64,000 bases of DNA from NCBI GenBank assembly GCA_033725935.1, contig MU867060.1, positions 855,316 through 919,315 of the forward strand, given 5' to 3'. Below the pieces are notes generated by a model that was given only the letters and a program-made list of their open reading frames with translations, had not been told where the DNA came from and searched no databases. Source of the stretch: Cladorrhinum sp. PSN259 (taxonomy: Eukaryota > Ascomycota > Sordariomycetes > Sordariales > Podosporaceae). Position numbers and translations under genes: made by a program. Shown here one piece after another: positions 10,901 through 21,750 of this stretch (position 1 is the first letter of the stretch; each line of letters opens with the position of its first letter).

Positions 10901-13248
10901 AAGAACCCTTGGAGCCGGAACTAGCCATGGTGACGGCGTTGTTGTGATCCTTTAAACTTTTCTGGGTAGTGGTACCAGCCTTGTCACGAGCAGTGTTGAG
11001 AGCTGCAGAAACCTTGTTCTCGAAAGTCTCGCGGACATTCATACCAGGCAGCGCCTCAAGCTGGTTGTTAGTAGCTTGAGACGTGAGGTCTGCAACAACC
11101 TGCTTCTCGTGGTCGATATGGCCCTGTACGAGCTGGATTGTCTTATCATCAGGAATCGTGTCACCGATACCGATGCTGAACCCGTTGTGCAAAAGCCAGT
11201 AGTTGACCACTCGCTGGCAACCGTTGAGGAAATCCATCGCACCGGAAGCGCCGAGTTCATTGTAGCACAGGTGAATGATGCCGCCGCCTGTGGCTCCCAC
11301 GCTTTTCTTGCTCAGCAGACCATACATGAGTTGGCCCTGTTGGATAAGAAGGCCTTCGTCCTTAAGCGGGTTGTTCTTCTCTTCACCGTCCGCACCGGTG
11401 TGCAGGTTGATGATCTTGGGAATAACCATGCTGATAATCTGCTTGCCAGTCCACCTGGGTCGAGGCTTGTGAATCGCGGGAATAGGAATCACACCGTCCC
11501 ACTCAGGCACCCAGAGCATGATATTCATAACTTCCTCCTTGGTGATGAAAACATCACGACGGCAGAGCTTGTACACACCTGCCAAGGTGTCTTGCACAAT
11601 ACCCATAAGAGGGCCGTTTCTCTGGGGTGACACGATATTGAGAGGGACCATACACAGCTCCCTGACTTCGGCACGAGTTTCTTCGGTTTGAGGGACGTGC
11701 AAATTCATCTCGTCGCCGTCGAAATCGGCGTTGTAAGGAGACGTGACAGACAAGTTGAGTCTGAAGGTTGAGTAGGGCATCACGCGAACTCTATGACCCA
11801 TCATGGATTCCTTGTGAAGCGAGGGCTGACGGTTGAAGATAATATAGTCACCGTCCACCAAGTGACGCTCAACCTTCCAGCCGTATTCGATCTGGAGTGC
11901 GCCAGCACGCTTGTGATGCCGAAGGTCGATACGAGTACCATCAGACCGGATAACGTACTTGGCACCCGGATGCTCGTTTGGACCATTTTTGACATACTCA
12001 GTAAGCTTAGCGATATTGTAGGGTGTCACCGTCTCGGGATATGTAAGGGTGCGGGCGATGCTCCGTGGCACACCGACCTCATCCAAAGAAATATTTGCAT
12101 CGCCAGTAATGACGGTACGGGCCGAAAAATCAACACGCTTTCCCATCAAGTTGCCTCTTAGACGCCCTTCCTTGCCCTTGAGACGAGCACGAATAGCCTT
12201 GACAGGTCTGCCGCTCTTCTGCAAAGCCTGCGGTTGGCCGGCAATGTCGTTATCCATGTACGTAGCAACATGGTATTGAAGCAAGTTTTCGAAATCGGTG
12301 ATGATGTGCTGAGGTGATCCCTCTGTGATAGCTTGCCGGACATTGCCGTTGGCACGAATGATATCACCGAGCTTGTATGTCAAATCGTCCTCGTTTCGCA
12401 TTCCCGTTCCAGTGCCGTCCATGGAAATACTAGGGCGAACAGGAGGTGGGGGAACGGGAAGAACAGTGATGATCATCCACTCTGGTCGAGCTTGATGAAT
12501 GTTGAGGCCAATGTCGATCATTTCTGATTCAGACATGCGGCGGAAGATGTTGAGGGCCACCTCTGGGGTAACAACCTTCTTCTCTTTGGTCTTGACACCC
12601 TCCTCGTCTTTGTGCTCAGTCTGAGCCCACAGAGTGAGAGCCTGTTGACGAATAACTGGCTGAGGATTGCCACACCCGCCATGGCCTTCGCCAGGGGCTG
12701 GCTGTCCGTCTTCGCCCTTGGCAACTGGATCATTCTCGCACACCTTCTTGCCCTTGCAGATATCCCAAACTCGCTTGAATCGAACCTTGGGATCCCGAAC
12801 CTTCATTGCAGCAGCATAAGCCGGATCGGACTATGAGAGTGCGTTAGCTATGAAGAACACAAGTCTACCCTTCCAGGTAGGGTGTACTAACTCTATCTGC
12901 CAACACCTTGCTACAGTTGTGACAGACGATTTCGAGCAGTTTCTTCGTGCGCTTTATGAATCCAGGATGGTAGACAGGACGAGCCAATTCTATGTGGCCG
13001 AAATGACCTGGGCATTCCGACATGTTTTCAGTGCAAGTCTTGCACTTGAACTGGCGATCGACAGAGCCGAGAAGAGGATCGTTGAGACCACCATCGCGAG
13101 GCTTCGTTCTGGTCTCGTCCATGGTTTCGGGGTAGACGATATGGGCCACACTCATGGCTTTGATTTCCTCTGGAGACAATAGACCAAACTGGACCTCTTG
13201 AATCGTTCGGAGCGGCGCGCTCGAATGCGCGAAGATGAGGTTCGCCAT
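7947..13248 (-). CDS. rpb1: RNA polymerase II largest subunit (Rpb1)
   Basis: Two exons: 13248-12892 and 12830-7947, split by a 61-nt intron (12831-12891; donor GTTAGT, branch GCTAAC, acceptor TAG) that joins VLADR to SDPAYAAAM. Product 1746 residues, normal for ascomycetes. It is the catalytic and DNA-clamp subunit of Pol II in the nucleus. Visible: N-terminal clamp zinc site C69-x2-C72-x6-C79-x2-H82; a second cysteine pair C109/C112 with later partners; the catalytic NADFDGD at 486-492 whose three aspartates hold Mg2+; the funnel, trigger-loop region (NTFHFAGVSSKNVTLGVPR) and cleft; then, from about residue 1510, a CTD of roughly twenty degenerate YSPTSPS-like heptads ending in a non-heptad tip (RGATGGNNDQ). 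The CTD is the phosphorylation platform for capping, splicing and COMPASS recruitment. Upstream on the same strand lies the COMPASS subunit Swd1. Identity is certain. Confidence 0.98.
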
Positions 13249-14180
13249 TTTGATGCAGACGAAAGCTCAAAAGAACGGGGGAAAAAGTCGGTAGGTTGGG
13301 TGGTTAATTGGCGAAAAGAAAAGAGCAGCGGTCGGTGAAGCTGCAGGAGGCGCGAATGCCACGGTGGGAGCCCGCGCGCCGAAATTCGGGAAATAAGTTG
13401 AAATATCTAGCGAAGAAAAAAAAAGAATTTTGTCCAAGTCGCAAAAATCGATGAAGCAGTCGCCTCGCGATGAAATTGGCGATGCCAGGTGATGTGGCCG
13501 GTGATGGGTTTCCTCCACTGCGCTTCCACAGGCCCCGTCGGCCCCAAAGGAGCGATCGTCAAGATCTTGCTACCTCCAGTATCGCGATTCCCCTCGAAAG
13601 TCGATTATTTCTCGATTATCGCCGTCGTCAAATTCGAAATTCCTGTCGGGCGGACACTTGCGACAAGAATCGGGCGCTGGTTGACGCGTGTCGCGATGGT
13701 GGTGATGAAGTGGTTGGGGTGAGGGTTCTGGAAAAGAAGCGAATGGCGCCTGCTGGTGCTGAAAAGTTCAACTTTGACAAAGCAACGCGGGACCGGGGCG
13801 TGATTCTAGCCCGTTTTGGTCATGGACCCACTTCCGGGTTCTCCCTCAAAACTGTGGAGTACCAGAAGCTACCTGAGACTTCCCCCACAAACAAGGCACC
13901 GGGCAGGTTGCTGAGATGTCAACTCCTGGCAGCCGGTTGGTGACGCCGTGACTCAGGATTGGCGGTTCTCAGCCCCGAGACGTGCCCCACATATTTCAAG
14001 GTTGTCGGGCTCTCAATTCAACTGAACTTTTTTGAACTTCACATCATCCAAAACCTGCATCAATCTGCAAACTCGAGACTTCAGACATTCTCCACGTTCT
14101 GGGATAAGCATCATGCATGTCAATATTCAAATGCGGATGCTTATTGTGCATATTTCGCATACATACGCCAAGTATAGCTT
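13249..14180. other. rpb1 upstream region and swd1 3' flank
   Basis: About 930 bases between the rpb1 start and the swd1 stop. It should contain the rpb1 promoter (proximal, near 13250-13500) and the swd1 3' UTR. A 157-residue plus-strand frame (13470-13943) shows no domain and runs over the promoter, so I do not call it a gene. No TATA box is obvious, as is usual for housekeeping genes. Confidence 0.5.
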
Positions 14181-15631
14181 CTACCTTTTTCTAGCTCGCC
14201 CTCCTGCCTTCTTTTTTGCTGGAGCCTTCTCCCCGCCCGTTGCATCGCCGTCATCCTGATCTCCCGGGCTCTTCCGTCGCAGTGTCCCAAATCCGACGTG
14301 AACTAACTCGTCCTCGCTGTCGGATTCACCAAGGTTGAAAAGAATGGGCATCGGGAATGCATCGGTAACATTATCCTCGAGGCGCCCACCACCGTTCGCG
14401 ACTGTGAGAACATCTACGTCCTCGTCCTCTTGATCCAGCCGTCGCTTTTGAATCTCCTCGTGCGGGTGTATGTCGAACTCGTCCTCATTCTCGATATACT
14501 CGACATTGTCTTCCACCTCTGCAAAGTCTGGTGCGAGTGCCGACCATTTCTGCGGGGATGTGACAGACCAAATATTGATTCTCCCAGTCTCAGCACCGCA
14601 TGCCACCAAGAGAGGCTTATGTGGGTGCCATTCGAGGAATGAAGACTCCTCCTTCGGTCCTTCTAGCATTCGTACTAAACTCCCGTGCCCTCGCTCCCAA
14701 ATGTAGAGTTCGTGGTTGTTGTGCGCTGATGCTGCGACATATTCCCCTGAAGCGCTGAAAGTAACATGTCCCCATCGCAGTTTATTCACCACATCTTGGA
14801 ACTTGTGTTCGAGTGGCAATTGTATCGTGTCTGGGTCAAGATCTTCGACCGAGAGATTGGGAACGTGAAAGGTCCGAATTATGCCGTCGTTGCTGTTTAC
14901 GAGTAAGTCTTTGCCAGACTCGGTCAGTCTCAATGCGAGGACCGCGCTCTTCTCGGCAATCTTTTCTGAGTAGATGATCTCGTGAGTCTTTGTGTCTATA
15001 ATATTAAGCCGCCCTTTGCTTGTCGCAGTCAAGATATGATCACCGGTTGCTGTATAAATGATAGCTGTTGTGGTTTGTTTTGGAAAATCCGCTTCGCCTT
15101 CTCGTTGCTGTGGTACAGATGGGAGGGGGTATTGAACCTCGGCCCGGTCAGTGACATCGACAAGCACTGGATTTGTTTCGAACAGGGCAGCGGCAAACTG
15201 GTGACTGTTGGTTGTAAGCATCATACTGCAGAAAGAAATAAAAGGAACAAACGGGTAGTTTCTGGGACATACTGGTTCCACGGATGAATCTCTGCGCCGT
15301 ATACTGGCGCGCGAAACCGTACCTCGCGATACCTCTTGCCGTCTTGAAGATCCCACAGCACTGCTTTCCACCCTGTGCATACTGATAACAAGTACCTTCC
15401 ACACCGGGACCAACTCAGTGATTGTATTTGCTTAGAATGCCCCCTCAGTTTGCGCGCCACACCCATCGTCTCGATATCCCAGATCACCACGGTGCCATCA
15501 CCGCGTCCCGAGGCGAGATAATCGCCCTGCCGATTGAAGCGCACACATGTTGAGTGACCCGACCGGATTGAATTTGTGATATTTTCGGGGTAGTCTTGAA
15601 GGAGGTAGTCGTCGGAAAGCAGGAGGTTCAT
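14181..15631 (-). CDS. swd1: COMPASS subunit Swd1 / RbBP5-like WD40 protein
   Basis: Product about 460 residues in two exons: 15631-15273 and 15204-14181. The intron (15205-15272, 68 nt) has donor GTATGT, branch-like GCTTAC and acceptor CAACAG, joining EIHPWN to HHQFAAALF. A closer acceptor at 15226 keeps the frame and adds seven residues, but lacks a good branch site. ATG 15631 is chosen because MNLLLSDDYLLQDYPE is the family-like N terminus. Visible are WD40 blades (for example TCVRFNRQGDYLASGRGDGTVVIWD and SQIQSLSWSRCGRY-type segments) followed by an acidic then Lys/Arg-rich tail ending KKKAGGRARKR. In the family this protein scaffolds the Set1 complex that methylates histone H3 Lys4, partnering Bre2/Ash2 and Swd3/Wdr5 in the nucleus. 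The acidic linker fits the RbBP5 activation segment. It lies directly upstream of rpb1, on the same strand. Confidence 0.88.
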
Positions 15632-16423
15632 GGTGAGAATCCAGTGTGCAGTCGCCGATGTCAAGCTTGGAATTCCAGAAATTGCAAAAGTTGGGGGCGC
15701 GCTGCAAGGCGACGCTAGCACCCCGCTGAGCCGCACTGGAATGACAGGGATTTAGCGGCATGGACCGGCAGATTGAGTTGTTTCAGTGGATGCCAAGCAC
15801 CCTGGCCGTTGGTTCTCCAGCAACTTGGAACTTACCGTAGCTACGGTTTCTGGGTCTGGAATGAATTGTTTTCTTTAAACTTAGGGCGGCGACAATATTC
15901 CCGTCCCAGAATATTTAACGTGGGCCCATCCAAAATCTTTGTTGGCAAACTGTTAAGATATCGAAATCTAAGTTCAGAGACCACCAGCTTAAGGGTACGA
16001 GGTGACTGGCAAAGGCACAAATCGTGGTAGAAGACCCTGATAGATATTATCGAGGATAGATTTTGGTACCGGAATGCCAGGTTACTATCGCACAAACCCT
16101 GACAACGTGGAAAGCTCTGAAATAGACTAACTATTCCTAAAATACTAACCGGAGATGTCAACCATCTTCTTAGTTTTGTATCCGCCTCCTCACTTTAGCG
16201 TCCTCTCCTCTACACCAAGGAGAGAATTCCATCGCTTATGACTTGTCTCGGGCACGCCTAGACTGAAACACCGGGGTATAATCGCTGCACACATACCAAG
16301 CTGCAGCGTCGGCATTGAGCAGTCCGCGACCAGCCCATTGTCACTTCTATGATCCCACGAAGAGGAGAGATATACACCTCTCTTTCCCAGTAATTGTGTC
16401 GCTTATCCAATGTATCCCTCTCT
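15632..16423. other. swd1 upstream region
   Basis: About 790 bases holding the presumed swd1 promoter and the 3' flank of the Tma23-like gene. No supported coding sequence, RNA gene or repeat seen. Confidence 0.5.
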
Positions 16424-17056
16424 TCACCTAGACCCATTCTTCCCAACCTTATCACCTCTTTCTCTCCTCCTCTCCTCCTTCCTCACCCTCCTCTCTTTCC
16501 TCCTCTCTTTCCTCTCTTCTTTGGTCTCCGAAGCTTTAATCAACAACTTTGCTGCCTTCTTCGCGACCTTTTTCTCTTCATTCTTTTTTCTTTTCTCATG
16601 CTCTTTTCGTTTCCTCTTTTCCTCCTTCCGTATCCTTCTCTCTTCCTTTGTCTCCTTCCTAACCCCTTCAGTACTAGCTGGGGTACTCGCGCCACTCTCT
16701 TCTGCTGCACTCCTACTGCCATCCAGCATCTCGCCCCTCACGAAACAAGCATACAGCCCTTTAGCGCCCGTATATTTCCCTTGTTTTACACCGCTAGCGA
16801 TGACATCTAGTTTCCCCGTTGTCACTGTCTGCGTTACGGTGCCGTCCTTGGATGTGTCTAACCCCTTCAATTTCTGGTCGAAGGCGTCCAGCCACCATTG
16901 GTCGGATGTGTAGTGCTGTTTTGTGCCTATGCCGCGGCCGTCTGTGTTTCTGGATATTAATAGGGGTTTTGCGAGGCCGATCGAGTTGGAGGTGCGGTGC
17001 AGGGTGTGCCCGTGTCCCCGCCAGCCTTGGGATTTTAGGAGGGCGTGTGCGTCCAT
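16424..17056 (-). CDS. tma23: Tma23-like G-patch ribosome-biogenesis protein
   Basis: Single exon, 210 residues from ATG 17056. An upstream in-frame extension to 17374 exists, but the ATG at 17056 gives the family start MDAHALLKSQGW. Residues about 5-45 form a short G-patch (GWRGHGHTL, then DGRGIGTK), followed by the WWLDAFDQKLKGL motif near residue 55, which I associate with yeast Tma23 and its relatives. The last 70 residues are almost entirely Lys, Arg and Glu (KEERKERRKERR type), a likely nucleolar and rRNA-binding tail. Yeast Tma23 is a nucleolar protein associated with 40S ribosome production; G-patches usually activate DEAH helicases such as Prp43. That link is family knowledge, not visible here. 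The gene lies upstream of swd1 on the same strand, with a transposon-derived element starting 330 bases before its ATG. Confidence 0.75.
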   Translation of the reverse strand: MDAHALLKSQGWRGHGHTLHRTSNSIGLAKPLLISRNTDGRGIGTKQHYTSDQWWLDAFDQKLKGLDTSKDGTVTQTVTTGKLDVIASGVKQGKYTGAKGLYACFVRGEMLDGSRSAAEESGASTPASTEGVRKETKEERRIRKEEKRKRKEHEKRKKNEEKKVAKKAAKLLIKASETKEERKERRKERRVRKEERRRERGDKVGKNGSR

Positions 17057-17385
17057 GTTCTTTGTTGGAACTGGAGTAGAAGATGCGATCGAGCGAATTG
17101 CTGGGCAGGTGTTATATCGTTGCGTACATGCCGGAGTTTGGAGCAATAGGGATACAAGGAAAGAAAGGGATGACAATGGGAAATGGGCAAGTCGTCTCGA
17201 CGGATGCTGGTGATGAATTGAATGGAGGTTGCGATAAGAGAATTTTTGGCGGAGCGATAACGTTAAATCCTGGGTGCTGTCTGGCTTGGCGCTTTTGCTC
17301 CTGTTTGTGGGGGTTATGTAAGCTGGAGCGGGATGTCCTAGCAGGGGAGGAGGTGAAAGAGTCGCTTTTGCCATTTTAGGAAGTA
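17057..17385. other. Proximal promoter of the Tma23-like gene
   Basis: Unique sequence between the start codon and the inverted-repeat element. The frame stays open on the minus strand to 17374, so an N-terminal extension is formally possible, but its composition (Pro/Ser rich, no family match) argues for 5' leader and promoter. Confidence 0.4.
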
Positions 17386-17724
17386 CAATCTAATGCTTGA
17401 ACGTTTGTTAGCGCGGTACACGCCCAATTCACACTTTCCTAAGCCTATTTCTCTTATTTACACGCCCGTTCAGCTTCTGTTAATGTATTCCTAATTCCTT
17501 TCTACGCATATTCGGCTTCTGTTAATGCCTTCCTAACTCTTTTCTACGCCCATTCAGCTTTTATTAATGCATTCCTGACTTTTTTCTACGCATACTGGAT
17601 ATCCCGACTTGCATAGGTATCTAATACCTTACCGTTTGCATCTTTTCTTGGCTTCCATACCTTGTTTCTGTTCTTGGTTTTATGGGGCATGTACCGAGCC
17701 AACAAACGTTGAAGCATTAGATTG
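17386..17724. mobile_element. Non-autonomous Tc1/mariner/pogo-like element (MITE)
   Basis: A 339-bp segment with long imperfect terminal inverted repeats. The left end reads CAATCTAATGCTTGAACG and the right end is its reverse complement with one change; pairing continues inward for about 34 bases with three mismatches in total. The dinucleotide TA flanks both ends (17384-17385 and 17725-17726), the target duplication of the Tc1/mariner superfamily, which in fungi includes Fot1/pogo elements. It carries no ORF and so would depend on a transposase supplied in trans. Its interior contains four 42-bp tandem units. It inserted in the spacer between the Tma23-like gene and the acyl-CoA synthetase, where its ends could form a stem. 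Confidence 0.8.
17420..17587. repeat. Four 42-bp tandem repeats inside the MITE
   Basis: Units begin at 17420, 17462, 17504 and 17546, each starting ACGC and ending TTTCT or TTATTT. Units 2-4 share the core CTTCTGTTAATG or close variants and ATTCCTAA-like segments; unit 1 is the most diverged. Exact 42-base spacing shows they are true tandem duplications. Transitions dominate the differences. Confidence 0.85.
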
Positions 17725-17726
17725 TA

Positions 17727-18179
17727 TATTAGAAGACTGGTAAAATCAATAATAAATGCGACAGAAAGTGAAAAAAAGAGGAAGGTCCCCAGCAGGGCTT
17801 AAATCTGGCTTCGGGGGCTCTTCTACAGCTTGGGCCAAGACAGTCCAACTCCAGCTTGTAGTGCCTCCTACCCTCACGGTGCTCTAAGCACTACACTTTT
17901 CACCGGATCGGCTGGTTGTGTAGAAACTCCGTGCTAGTTGGAAACTGGATGAGTTTTTGGTATCTATGTACCACGCTGGTCAATCACGCATGTAATTGTG
18001 CTCTCTTCACCATACCCGAACCTTTGACTATCTTCATGAGCGAGATATTATATACTATACATGATATATACAGACATTTCCGTTTACTTGGCCAAACTCT
18101 AATAATCTCCCTCCTCTATAAAGTATATCATGAACCCAGCTAGGAGAGCCGAACGAGATTTATCTTTCCATTCCCTCCT
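17727..18179. other. 3' flank of the acyl-CoA synthetase gene
   Basis: About 450 bases with no gene. It includes a small inverted pair, TGTAGTGC near 17858 and GCACTACA near 17888, around the palindrome GTGCTCTAAGCAC. I could not fit a tRNA or other RNA gene to it. Confidence 0.4.
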
Positions 18180-20198
18180 TCATAGCCCCATCTCATCTCC
18201 ACTGAAATCATCCTGGAAGACCTCCTTTACCAACATCTTCTTGTTGATCTTGCCCATCGCATTTCTTGGGATATGATCAACAACTCTCAGAACCTGCGGG
18301 ATCTTATAGCTCGCCAGCTTATCCTTCAACGCCCTCCTCATGTCCAATGGCGTCCACTTGGTGCAGTGCTCCTTGTCCAGAATCACCACAGCGCCAACCT
18401 TCTGTCCCCACTTCCCACTCGGTACCGCCAACACCGCAACCTCAGCAACTTGCGGCAAAGCCAACATCTCCCTCTCGACTTCAAGCGCAGACACCTTCTC
18501 TCCACCGCTCTTGATAATATCCGCACTTCTCCTGCCAAGGATAAAGTACATATCCCCCCTAGTCCAGTCCTTTTGGGTGGGAGCCTCGCTCTTACCCGCC
18601 CCTTCAACACGTCTGCGGACAGCCACATCACCAGTCTTGAACCACATCCCCTTCCCATCCTTGCTCTCAACGAACTCCTTGGTCGTGGCATCGGGATTCC
18701 GCCAGTACTCCGCAAAGATGGTTGGACCGCGCAGCTGAATCTCCCCGACACGTTCTCGGCCATCTGCGTCCTTCTCCTGACCCTTTTCGATGACTTGGTG
18801 GGTGTCCACGTCCACGAGACGGGCCTCAACTCCAGGCAGCGGCCAACCGACTGACCCATCAACTCTGTCATTCGCGTCCAAACCGCAAGAAAGCGCCATA
18901 CCGACCTCCGTCATACCGAATCGCTCCAAAAGCACATTTCCTTGGCTCAAATCTGCCCAAGCACACTTAATTGGTGTGGGGAGCGCAGCAGAACCGGAAA
19001 TCGATAGCCGCAAGTTGGCCGGTGAAATAGCGGTGCGAGTGGCTGACTGCATCTCTGGACCTAAGGCTTTGTGCGTCGATAGCAGGCGAGAGTATATCGT
19101 CGGCACCGCGGTGAAGAAGGTAATTTTTTCTTGTCCGGTGGTTGCTGGGTCATACGTTTGGTCGAGTGTAAGGAAAGGCGCGGCAAAACGCTTCCATACC
19201 GCATCGGCGTTGAATGGAAACATAAACTCAATGGTGCTTCCCGAGAATAGGGGGGTAAAAATGGCGTTGATTGTGCCATGGATGTGGTGGAGGGGAAGGA
19301 CGTGCAGGAGGTGGTCCTGAGGTGTGTACTCCCAGGCTTGAATTAGGGACCGGGCTTGAGCGTTCATGGCTGCTTGGGCAATCAGTACGCCTTTCTAAAA
19401 GAGGTAGTCAGCATGCGTTCTTCGGGTTGGGTAGCTATGACTATGAATGCAGATGAATTCATACAGGTCGGTTGGTGGTGCCAGATGTGTAAAGCATCAT
19501 GCCGGCCGCGCCGGGTCCGGTCCTTTCCAGGGTAATCTTCTCATGAGGCGAGCCGCCCTGAAACTTATTGAGCTGCAAAAGAATGGGCTCGGAATCCAGT
19601 TCCGTTTTGAGAACGTCCTGGGCTTTGGGGGTAAATCGGTGTGAGGCTAGGAGCATCAGGGCCTCACTGTGGTTGATAATGTATTGGAGTTCTGATGCCG
19701 GAAAGGCCGGAGACAGTGGCACAGCAATAGACTTGGCCGCAAGAATAGCAAGCAAGGTCACTTTGATGGAATTCAAGTGTCAGTGGAAATACATCCGGCT
19801 TGGATATTCTACTACGACGTGAAGTGTGTTATTGGCTTACCCACGTAGTCGTAGCTGTTCTCGACCAGAAATGCAACTCGTTCACCGTCGAGGTCGTCCC
19901 GCCCAGCTTTCTCATACAATTGCTTCCGGACCTTGGCCACATCGCCAAGCAGCTCTCCATATTGAAAGCGCCGTCCACTCTGGGAGTGAATAACAGCGGT
20001 AGAGCTGGGGTCATGCCGAGCAATCGCCTCAAAAACAGGCAGTTTCGGTAATGAAGAAGCCATCCTAAGTCCGGAAATCAAAGAGATTTCGTGGTTGTAT
20101 AAGGAACGGCTTCGTGGTGTGGCGAGGGTGAAGGGAGAGTGGAGGTGTAGTATTCGGGAACCCAAGGTCCTTCCGAGGCGTGTTCGGGCTAAGTACAT
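18180..20198 (-). CDS. Mitochondrial acyl/malonyl-CoA synthetase (ACSF3-like)
   Basis: Three exons: 20198-19841, 19760-19465 and 19394-18180, introns of 80 nt (GTAAGC...AAAG) and 70 nt (GTATGA...TTTAG). Product 622 residues. Adenylate-forming enzyme that activates a carboxylate with ATP and loads it on CoA. Motifs: P-loop-like LYTSGTT at 209-215 running across an exon join into RPKGV; LPLHHIHG; ERFGMTE; FKTGDVA; the hinge/A8 stretch LGRRSADIIKSGGEK; and the A10 motif NAMGK with catalytic K600. Overall order and the HHIHG segment fit the ACSF3/malonyl-CoA synthetase group best. ATG 20198 gives an Arg-rich, acid-free leader (MYLARTRLGRTLGSRI), a typical mitochondrial presequence; a downstream ATG at 20063 would give a cytosolic form. 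The C terminus MGL is not a peroxisomal signal. In mitochondria such enzymes feed malonyl-CoA to type II fatty acid synthesis. Substrate is inferred. Confidence 0.85.
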
Positions 20199-20955
20199 CA
20201 GGAGAAGGGAGGGGCCGAAACACGGCCGCGGGGAGAAGGGGGCAGATCGGTTTATAAGAAAACGGATATGTTACTAGTCAACACGCCATTCAAAAGACGG
20301 CTCGGCTGCCGGTATGCAGTGGCGCGTGTATGTCTCTCCAGTGTCTGTTGCGTACCCGTAATCCTCGTAATTACAGGGGTATTGGTGATCTCAACATAAC
20401 ACAGAGGGGAGATCTCGAAGCGATGCCTTCTGAAAGCCGAGCCCGGTGCGCAACCTACTTCTTTCTCCGGAAAGTCTCACCCGCCGGTGTGCTAATTGGG
20501 ATTCTAATGGACCAATTGAGTGGAGCAAAAAGGAACCGCGGGGCAGAATGGAGAAGCGGAAGAACAATCCATCCAACTTTCAGTCCAAAAGCTCGCTCCC
20601 TGTGTTTCGTTTCTTCGGGTGTTGCGTGGGAAAAAAAAAGTAAAGCTATCCCCCTGCAGTGAAAGACGGGAAACAGGGGTGGCAGATTTCTGGACCTTTT
20701 CCAATTGGACCAATCTTGCATCCCGCCCCACGTTTGTACCGGCGATTGATATCCAGCATCTGACCGACGACCACTCGCAGCTCGCCCGCTTCGCTGCACT
20801 GCGACCACCACTTTGGTACTTCCGGATTCCGACGCGCAAAAATTACTTTACTGCACGAAGCGGGAGACCTGGAACTTTTTACTTTTGACGGGTGCCACAC
20901 ACAAGCATCTACCCGCCAATTCCGAAGCAGCCCCTCCCCCACTACCCACCACCAA
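20199..20955. other. Divergent promoter between synthetase and BolA genes
   Basis: 757 bases between two start codons pointing away from each other. No supported ORF; the overlapping short frames on both strands are Arg/Ser-rich chance frames. It should carry promoters for both mitochondrial genes, possibly shared elements. Confidence 0.5.
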
Positions 20956-21440
20956 ATGTTCCGTCGAACCGCTCTCAATATCGCATCGAGAGCTATCAGG
21001 CGACATCAACCATTCTCAGCAATGGCATCGACAACTCCTGTCGAGGATGCAATCAGGGAGAAGGTACGAATTCCTCATTCTTTAGTGTGAATGTCCAACC
21101 TGAGTCACTGACTCGAACCGTTTTCCTTCACTCCCAGATTACAGCCGCCCTCTCTCCCACCACCTTCGAGATTTACAACGACTCGCACCTCCATGCCCAT
21201 CACAAAGCCATGGAGGACAGCACCTCGAGCGAAACCCACTTCCGTCTCGTCATTACATCTGAAGCCTTCCGCTCGAAGATGGGCCCCGCTCGCCACAGAC
21301 TTATATACTCGCTTCTCAAAGAGGAGATGGCCAAGGAAAATGGCATACATGCCTTGCAGCTGCGGACCATGACACCCGAGGAGGAGGAGAAGCGGCGTGC
21401 ACAAGAGGACAAGGCCACTACTTGTAAAGGTGATGCTTGA
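20956..21440 (+). CDS. Mitochondrial BolA-family protein
   Basis: Two exons, 20956-21063 and 21138-21440, with a 74-nt intron (donor GTACGA, branch CTGAC, acceptor CCCAG). Product 136 residues. Exon 1 gives MFRRTALNIASRAIRRHQ, a clear mitochondrial presequence, then the start of the fold (PVEDAIREK joined to ITAALSP). The BolA domain fills residues 30-120: FEIYNDSHLHAHH, FRLVITSEAFRSKM, RHRLIYSLLKEEM and GIHALQLRT, with the His cluster near the Fe-S ligand loop. The RHRLIYSLL form resembles yeast Bol1 and fission-yeast Uvi31 rather than Bol2/Fra2. Mitochondrial BolA proteins work with monothiol glutaredoxin Grx5 and Nfu1 to place 4Fe-4S clusters on targets such as lipoyl synthase and succinate dehydrogenase. 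The gene is divergent from the mitochondrial acyl-CoA synthetase and convergent with the 769-residue gene. Confidence 0.9.
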
Positions 21441-21750
21441 AACGTTGACGACAAAAAGCCAGAAATGATACCCCACAACTTAAAAAGATGCGTATGATTA
21501 TGTGTAATGATAAGCAGTACTCGAGCGTTGGGTGTTCTATTATATGATTATGCTTCTGTGGAATAAATAAGTAATCTCGCTGCTGGAAGCAAGCCGACCA
21601 AAATTGTAGAGGTCGGTTATGCTCAGTTGCGGCAGGTCACCTCTTCTTTCCCCGGCCAGCAAAAGTAATAAGGGCTTTGAAGGTTCCATATCATGTTGAT
21701 GTACATCCACTACATTTCCATCATACCTCATCCTCCTGAGCAAATTTCTG

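Noticed and set aside
13470..13943. 157-residue plus-strand frame upstream of rpb1
   Set aside because: Overlies the rpb1 promoter, no domain, no homologue recognised.
15226..15272. 47-nt alternative for the swd1 intron
   Set aside because: In frame, but lacks a branch site; the 68-nt intron to CAACAG has one and gives a more family-like join.
17770..17930. tRNA- or SINE-like sequence with a B-box-like GGCTTAAATCT
   Set aside because: Three mismatches to the B box, no A box at the right distance and no cloverleaf.
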